Source: UBA6952 sp045562575 (lineage in GTDB: Bacteria > Chloroflexota > Dehalococcoidia > Lucifugimonadales > UBA6952). Taken from it: a DNA stretch of 9,623 nucleotides. The notes below the pieces were generated by a model. The model was given only the letters and a program-made list of their open reading frames with translations, was not told the DNA's origin and did no database searches. Positions 6,140 to 9,623 of the stretch are shown here, one piece after another. The stretch lies in contig JBJKVQ010000015.1 in the NCBI GenBank assembly GCA_045562575.1, positions 1 through 9,623 on the forward strand, written 5' to 3'. The translations under genes and the position numbers were made by a program. Each line of letters begins with the position of its first letter. Within the stretch, counting starts at the first letter, position 1.

Positions 6140-7579
6140 CCCTGTTTCAACAATTGGTTGCGCTATCATCCACAAACTAAGCATTGTATATAAGATCATT
6201 AAGACCATCATTGGATATTGACTAAGTAATACTGTTCTATATTCTTTGAATTTTTGGGTTGCAGCAACGTGCGATAGGTATGCTGCTGAAATATGTCCTA
6301 TAACAATAAACACTATTGAAGCATACCATGCAAATTGGGCATCAATTATTGCTATATTAGATTTATAATCAGCAGTTCCAAAAATATTCCAACCTAAACC
6401 TGCAGGATCTGAAATCAGAGGAATTATCATCTGGCCTTGAATTAACAAAAATCCTAAGTAATGCGCTAAATGGTAAGCAATTGATATTGGAACTAATGAC
6501 AATATAAAAGTTTTAGCCAACTCAGTAATTGTAGTAGTTCTACCTATAATAGTATGTATGAAGAACATTACAGTCATATACACCAACAAAAAGAATAAAG
6601 GGAACATTGCTAGTAGTAAACTTTTTATTACTAAAACAGCATTAGAACCTAAGCCTTCAACTAATGGATATACACTAACTAATAATTTTCCCCATATTGG
6701 TGTCGAAGAAAAGCCATCAAATGCAATTACAGAAAGAATTGATAAATGGGTCATTACCAAAGACATTCTTACTTCGCGGTTATCTTTTAATCCCATTCCA
6801 AAAAATCTGAATTCTATACTTTTACGATCTTTAAGAAAAACAATAGGACTAAATCGATTAAATAAATCAAATACGACGTTGAATATCTCACCATACTTTA
6901 GCCATGTCGATCTACCAAATGCTAACATACCTATTATTGTTATTACCGAATATATAATCAAAATACGGGATAAAGCAGAAGGTAAAGCAGCGTAAGGATA
7001 CACTAATTCTATCCATGCCAAAAGCCACATAAAAAGTGCTGCAGGCCACCAACCCCACGACTTAGGATAATCAAACCAGGGATTAACCTTAGATTTTGTA
7101 AATAATCTTACAAAATCTTCATATATTAAATAAATATTGTTCCATGGATTTACAATATTATGGATATTAAAAATCAAGGCAGAAATGTAAGCTATGCCTA
7201 CCCACCATATAATCCAAAAAAATGTTGGGAAAATATTATTAGAAGGTTGTTGATCTCCTACAAATCCAGAGATAATGCAAATAATAAAAACTAGTATAGA
7301 TAGTAGTCGAACTAAGCTAACAAATATAAATGATATCTTTGTTGAAAAATAAGTACTAAGGTTAATTTTAGAATATTCAAAACTACTATCCACTTTCTTT
7401 AACATAAAAGAAATAAAGAAAATAGAAATCGTAACAGTTAAGCCGCCACCTATAATATAAAGATACAGAGGAATTGGTAAATCATATCTTTCGCCAAAAC
7501 CATGTGCCAAAGCTGCGGTTGGACTTATTATCCATACCGAAAGTATAAATAATGCAAAACGAATATTTCTGTTAATCAC
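6137..7579 (-). CDS. Polytopic membrane protein of the family often labelled fenitrothion hydrolase
   Basis: A 480-residue integral membrane protein. Residues 1-25 look like a signal peptide ending TAALA, so the predicted mature protein begins HGFGERYDLPIPLYLY, a conserved family opening. About ten hydrophobic segments follow (roughly 33-60, 83-106, 117-140, 177-196, 203-221, 276-290, 313-344, 355-381, 416-438 and 452-475). Conserved-looking elements: NPW (144-146), WWPAALFMWLLAWIELVYP (177-195), FDGFSSTPIW (287-296), H370 and H373 in AYHLAHYLGF, DPAGLGW (391-397), and H429 and H437 in IGHISAAYLSHVAA. The intramembrane histidines could bind metal or haem. I recall homologues being annotated as fenitrothion hydrolase, which may not reflect the native role. 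It starts at GTG 7579 with AGGAG upstream, partly formed by the stop TAG of the preceding gene. It is the last gene of a four-gene run containing a cupredoxin-like lipoprotein. A metal (copper) transport or insertion role is inferred. Confidence 0.8.
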   Translation of the reverse strand: MINRNIRFALFILSVWIISPTAALAHGFGERYDLPIPLYLYIIGGGLTVTISIFFISFMLKKVDSSFEYSKINLSTYFSTKISFIFVSLVRLLSILVFIICIISGFVGDQQPSNNIFPTFFWIIWWVGIAYISALIFNIHNIVNPWNNIYLIYEDFVRLFTKSKVNPWFDYPKSWGWWPAALFMWLLAWIELVYPYAALPSALSRILIIYSVITIIGMLAFGRSTWLKYGEIFNVVFDLFNRFSPIVFLKDRKSIEFRFFGMGLKDNREVRMSLVMTHLSILSVIAFDGFSSTPIWGKLLVSVYPLVEGLGSNAVLVIKSLLLAMFPLFFLLVYMTVMFFIHTIIGRTTTITELAKTFILSLVPISIAYHLAHYLGFLLIQGQMIIPLISDPAGLGWNIFGTADYKSNIAIIDAQFAWYASIVFIVIGHISAAYLSHVAATQKFKEYRTVLLSQYPMMVLMILYTMLSLWMIAQPIVETG

Positions 7580-7587
7580 TGAATCTC

Positions 7588-8364
7588 CTAAGGATATACT
7601 TTAAGTGATGCAATAATATTTTCACCACCATGTCCATGCTCATGTCCATCGTGCCCTTTTTTATCACCCATTATTTCTATTTCTACTTCATCACTAATAT
7701 TATATTCACAGTGACTTGTAGATGATAAAGCAACTCGAACTTTATAATTACCAGGTTCTAAATCTTTTAAGGTTAATGTATCCATATGATACATTCCTTT
7801 TAATTCATTATTTAAATATAAATGCCAATGACCCTTCGTAGTGTCTTCAGTATTATGATCGCTATGTTCAGTTTTATCATTTGAACTGGCCACCAAAGTA
7901 AAGTTTTTTATGTTTGGTTTGATTATTAAAGAACCGTTACCAGAACCTTTAGCCACTTCAAGATTAATTGACGGAGCTGAAGAGTCAGTCGTAGAAAATT
8001 GCATTTCACATTTTTCATGTTCTTCTCCATGGCCACCATGATCATGGCTATGATCAGAATGCTCATCATCAGATGAATGTAATGCCATATCAAACTTTCC
8101 TGTAGCATTTGCTTCAAAAGTTAATATTTTATTATTCTGTCCACTTTGTAATTCAGCCTCAAGATCATATCCATGTAAATGCAAAACATATGAACTATCA
8201 CTCTTAACATTAAAAGTAAGTGTATCGCCTTTGTTTGCTTCAAAATTTTGTTTTTCTTCTAATTCTCCATGGTGTATTTCTAAATCATAGATAATATCTT
8301 TCACTTCCCTATCACCACATCCCATTACCATGATTAGAATAATTGATAAGAAAAAATATCTCAT
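7588..8364 (-). CDS. His-rich cupredoxin-like lipoprotein
   Basis: A 258-residue predicted lipoprotein. The hydrophobic leader ends in a lipobox-like VMGC with the lipidated cysteine at C16. The N-terminal domain (about 22-125) resembles cupredoxin-like domains: GDTLTF (46-51), HLHGYD (62-67), then EANATGKFDMALH (84-96), the usual pattern for metal ligands. Before the closing strand with C119 there is an inserted His/Asp run (about 98-116, ten residues apart from spacers being H, D, E or G). A second domain contains GHWHLYLNNEL (178-188) and LEPGNYKVRVAL (202-213), a beta-sandwich seen in other secreted proteins. A third His cluster (HDGHEHGHGG, 238-247) is near the C-terminus. The ATG at 8364 has a near-perfect AAAGGAGG six bases upstream, lying inside the end of the preceding gene. 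It is probably an extracytoplasmic copper or zinc binder that hands metal to or from the polytopic partner; the metal is not shown. Confidence 0.85.
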   Translation of the reverse strand: MRYFFLSIILIMVMGCGDREVKDIIYDLEIHHGELEEKQNFEANKGDTLTFNVKSDSSYVLHLHGYDLEAELQSGQNNKILTFEANATGKFDMALHSSDDEHSDHSHDHGGHGEEHEKCEMQFSTTDSSAPSINLEVAKGSGNGSLIIKPNIKNFTLVASSNDKTEHSDHNTEDTTKGHWHLYLNNELKGMYHMDTLTLKDLEPGNYKVRVALSSTSHCEYNISDEVEIEIMGDKKGHDGHEHGHGGENIIASLKVYP

Positions 8365-8366
8365 TA

Positions 8367-8918
8367 TTATCCTCCTTTGTTAATAGAACGAATCCATATT
8401 ATGGACATAGGTAATACCAACAGAATAATAGTTAATATACCTGCAATTAAACCCCAATTAATGATCATACTTACTATTTCTACTTGAGTATTCACTGTAG
8501 TTTTACCTAAAGGACCGTCAATATCAATTTTTAATTTCCAAATTCCAATTTCATCTAATAAAATATCAGAATCATAGGAAATATCCACCTGTTGTATTAC
8601 TAAACTCGGTATCGGATCTTCAATGTATCCTATGAATGGTGCCAAACTTTTTCCACTAGGTGATATTGCTGTGTAAATGACATTTAAATTATCAAGGTTT
8701 TCATTTTTTGTGGCATCAGAAATATATATACTGAAATGAGCTGGGCCTTGAGGTAGTTTATTAGCATAACTTTTAACCTCTACTTTATATGGTCCTGACA
8801 CATCATCCACTAATACAACACCTAAGCTACCATTTGCATATGCTATAGACATAAAACCTAAAATATGAAAAAAGATAATAGATAGTAGAAGTTCTTTTTT
8901 AATTGTTTTTATAATCAT
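8367..8918 (-). CDS. Secreted, C-terminally anchored beta-sandwich protein (FixH/YtkA-like)
   Basis: A 183-residue protein with an N-terminal signal peptide (basic MIIKTIKK, hydrophobic core, likely cleavage after AYA near residue 28). An extracytoplasmic domain (30-150) and one C-terminal membrane helix (about 152-177) followed by a short basic tail complete it. The domain looks like an Ig-type sandwich: GPYKVEV (42-48), QGPAHFSIYISDA (57-69), AISPSGKSL (84-92), then GIWKLKIDIDGPLG (125-138). This pattern resembles FixH/YtkA and CopC-like domains common in metalloprotein assembly, but conserved metal ligands are not obvious. The ATG at 8918 overlaps the stop of the upstream gene (TAATG), suggesting coupled translation, with GAAGAG as ribosome site. 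Its last codons encode Gly-Gly and also form the ribosome site of the lipoprotein gene. Likely a partner of the lipoprotein and polytopic protein; precise role unknown. Confidence 0.8.
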   Translation of the reverse strand: MIIKTIKKELLLSIIFFHILGFMSIAYANGSLGVVLVDDVSGPYKVEVKSYANKLPQGPAHFSIYISDATKNENLDNLNVIYTAISPSGKSLAPFIGYIEDPIPSLVIQQVDISYDSDILLDEIGIWKLKIDIDGPLGKTTVNTQVEIVSMIINWGLIAGILTIILLVLPMSIIWIRSINKGG

Positions 8919-9577
8919 TAATTCTCTTCGTTAGTATTTTCTTCTGCTTGGCTATACATTTTCATTTGTTCTTGTATAAAATCATCTAACCATCTTCTGA
9001 AATCATGCAGTGCTGGTGGACTCACATGAATCACTTCAATATCTTCTGGAAATTCAATATTATGATTTTCACTCATAAGTAGTAAACCTATTTCATCTGA
9101 TTTGATTTTCGAATCAATTGATTCTTTTATGGCAGAAAATCTCTTTTCAGCAACTTCAGAATACCAACTTTCGATTTTTGATCTTACACCCTCTGAAGAG
9201 AATGGAATATTTGCTAAACGTTGTAAATCAATCATCTCAGTTAGTGATACAAGATCTTCTGTTACGTGAATCTCTGCACCAGATTCCCATTGTTCTTGAA
9301 CAAAGCTATAAGTCTTAGAATTCATATTTTTCAACTGTTCTAAACCTTCATGTCCTCCCACTGAAAGAGTTTCATGAAAAATGTGCTTAACGATACCAAG
9401 TGACTGAGTCAAACTATTTATTTGATTTTTAACCTGATTCCAATATTTTGTTATAAGAATTTCTGCATCTTGATTAGGTTCAAATGGAGTAAAAATAATT
9501 GGAACTAAAAATAATTTTCTTTTATTTTTATAATCTTCTATATTTGGTTTTTCTATTTTACCTAATTCTTGAGACAT
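8918..9577 (-). CDS. Cytosolic conserved-looking protein of unknown function
   Basis: I do not recognise this 219-residue protein. It has no signal peptide or membrane segment. After a charged N-terminus comes a short beta-like strand (KLFLVPIIFTPF, 21-32), then mostly charged, helical sequence (38-165). This helical part includes YWNQVKNQINSLTQSLG (45-61), HIFHETLSVGG (65-75) and EQWESGAEIHVTEDL (95-109). The C-terminal segment DEIGLLLMSENHNIEFPEDIE / VIHVSPPALHDFRRWL (161-197) alternates strand and helix and looks like the most constrained part. The tail is acidic. The ATG at 9577 has AGGAAA about seven bases upstream. It is the first gene of the minus-strand run and its stop overlaps the start of the next gene (TAATG). 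As the only cytosolic member of an otherwise envelope-located set, it might be an assembly, regulatory or metal-sensing factor. That is guesswork. Confidence 0.75.
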   Translation of the reverse strand: MSQELGKIEKPNIEDYKNKRKLFLVPIIFTPFEPNQDAEILITKYWNQVKNQINSLTQSLGIVKHIFHETLSVGGHEGLEQLKNMNSKTYSFVQEQWESGAEIHVTEDLVSLTEMIDLQRLANIPFSSEGVRSKIESWYSEVAEKRFSAIKESIDSKIKSDEIGLLLMSENHNIEFPEDIEVIHVSPPALHDFRRWLDDFIQEQMKMYSQAEENTNEEN

Positions 9578-9614
9578 TATAATTTCCTGTAAAAAAAATT
9601 CTAAAATATACTAT

Positions 9615-9620
9615 ATTATA
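9615..9620 (-). promoter_or_regulatory. Candidate -10 element for the minus-strand four-gene run
   Basis: TATAAT on the minus strand lies about 38 bases upstream of the ATG at 9577, with the ribosome site between them. The -35 would fall outside the window. The surrounding sequence is almost pure A/T, so the match is weak evidence on its own. Confidence 0.3.
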
Positions 9621-9623
9621 TAC

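Noticed and set aside
5975..6193. A plus-strand frame running past the SDR stop
   Set aside because: It is out of frame with the well-supported SDR gene and then antisense to the membrane protein gene; no motif supports it.
6558..6995. A 145-codon plus-strand open frame
   Set aside because: It lies wholly antisense to the polytopic membrane protein gene, has no ribosome site or recognisable motif, and its composition is that of a shadow frame.

Overview
The window is AT-rich (roughly one third GC by eye) and densely coded. Starts are bacterial: clear Shine-Dalgarno sequences, with TTG and GTG used beside ATG. A gene for an F420H2:NADP+ oxidoreductase (NpdG/Fno) implies use of coenzyme F420. 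A class V aminotransferase next to a long-form SerA and a DUF1015 protein also fits. Together these suggest an uncultured, low-GC, probably marine bacterium, with Chloroflexota of the SAR202/Dehalococcoidia type as my best guess. This is inference from gene content; there is no rRNA or other phylogenetic marker here.

Layout. (1) Positions 1-2458, plus strand: the 3' part of a PLP aminotransferase followed by serA, a probable serine-biosynthesis pair. (2) Positions 2455-3723, minus strand: a DUF1015 protein whose stop codon overlaps that of serA. (3) Positions 3724-3834: a 111-base divergent promoter region. (4) Positions 3835-6132, plus strand: a tight four-gene run of npdG, a small zinc-ribbon protein, a YhhQ-type queuosine-precursor transporter and an SDR-fold protein that seems to lack the usual catalytic Tyr and Ser. 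(5) Positions 6137-9577, minus strand: four closely packed genes transcribed toward region 4. In transcription order they encode a cytosolic protein of unknown function, a secreted and membrane-anchored beta-sandwich protein (FixH/YtkA-like), a His-rich cupredoxin-like lipoprotein, and a polytopic membrane protein whose predicted mature N-terminus is a histidine. A promoter candidate for this run lies at the right edge.

The most interesting part is region 5. Its protein set looks like an envelope system for handling a metal, most likely copper, but I recognise no characterised pathway with this composition. The polytopic protein belongs to a widespread family I recall being labelled 'fenitrothion hydrolase' in some genomes, a name that probably says little about its native job. 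No stretch over 300 bases lacks a gene. I saw no tRNA, rRNA, CRISPR array, insertion sequence or convincing rho-independent terminator.
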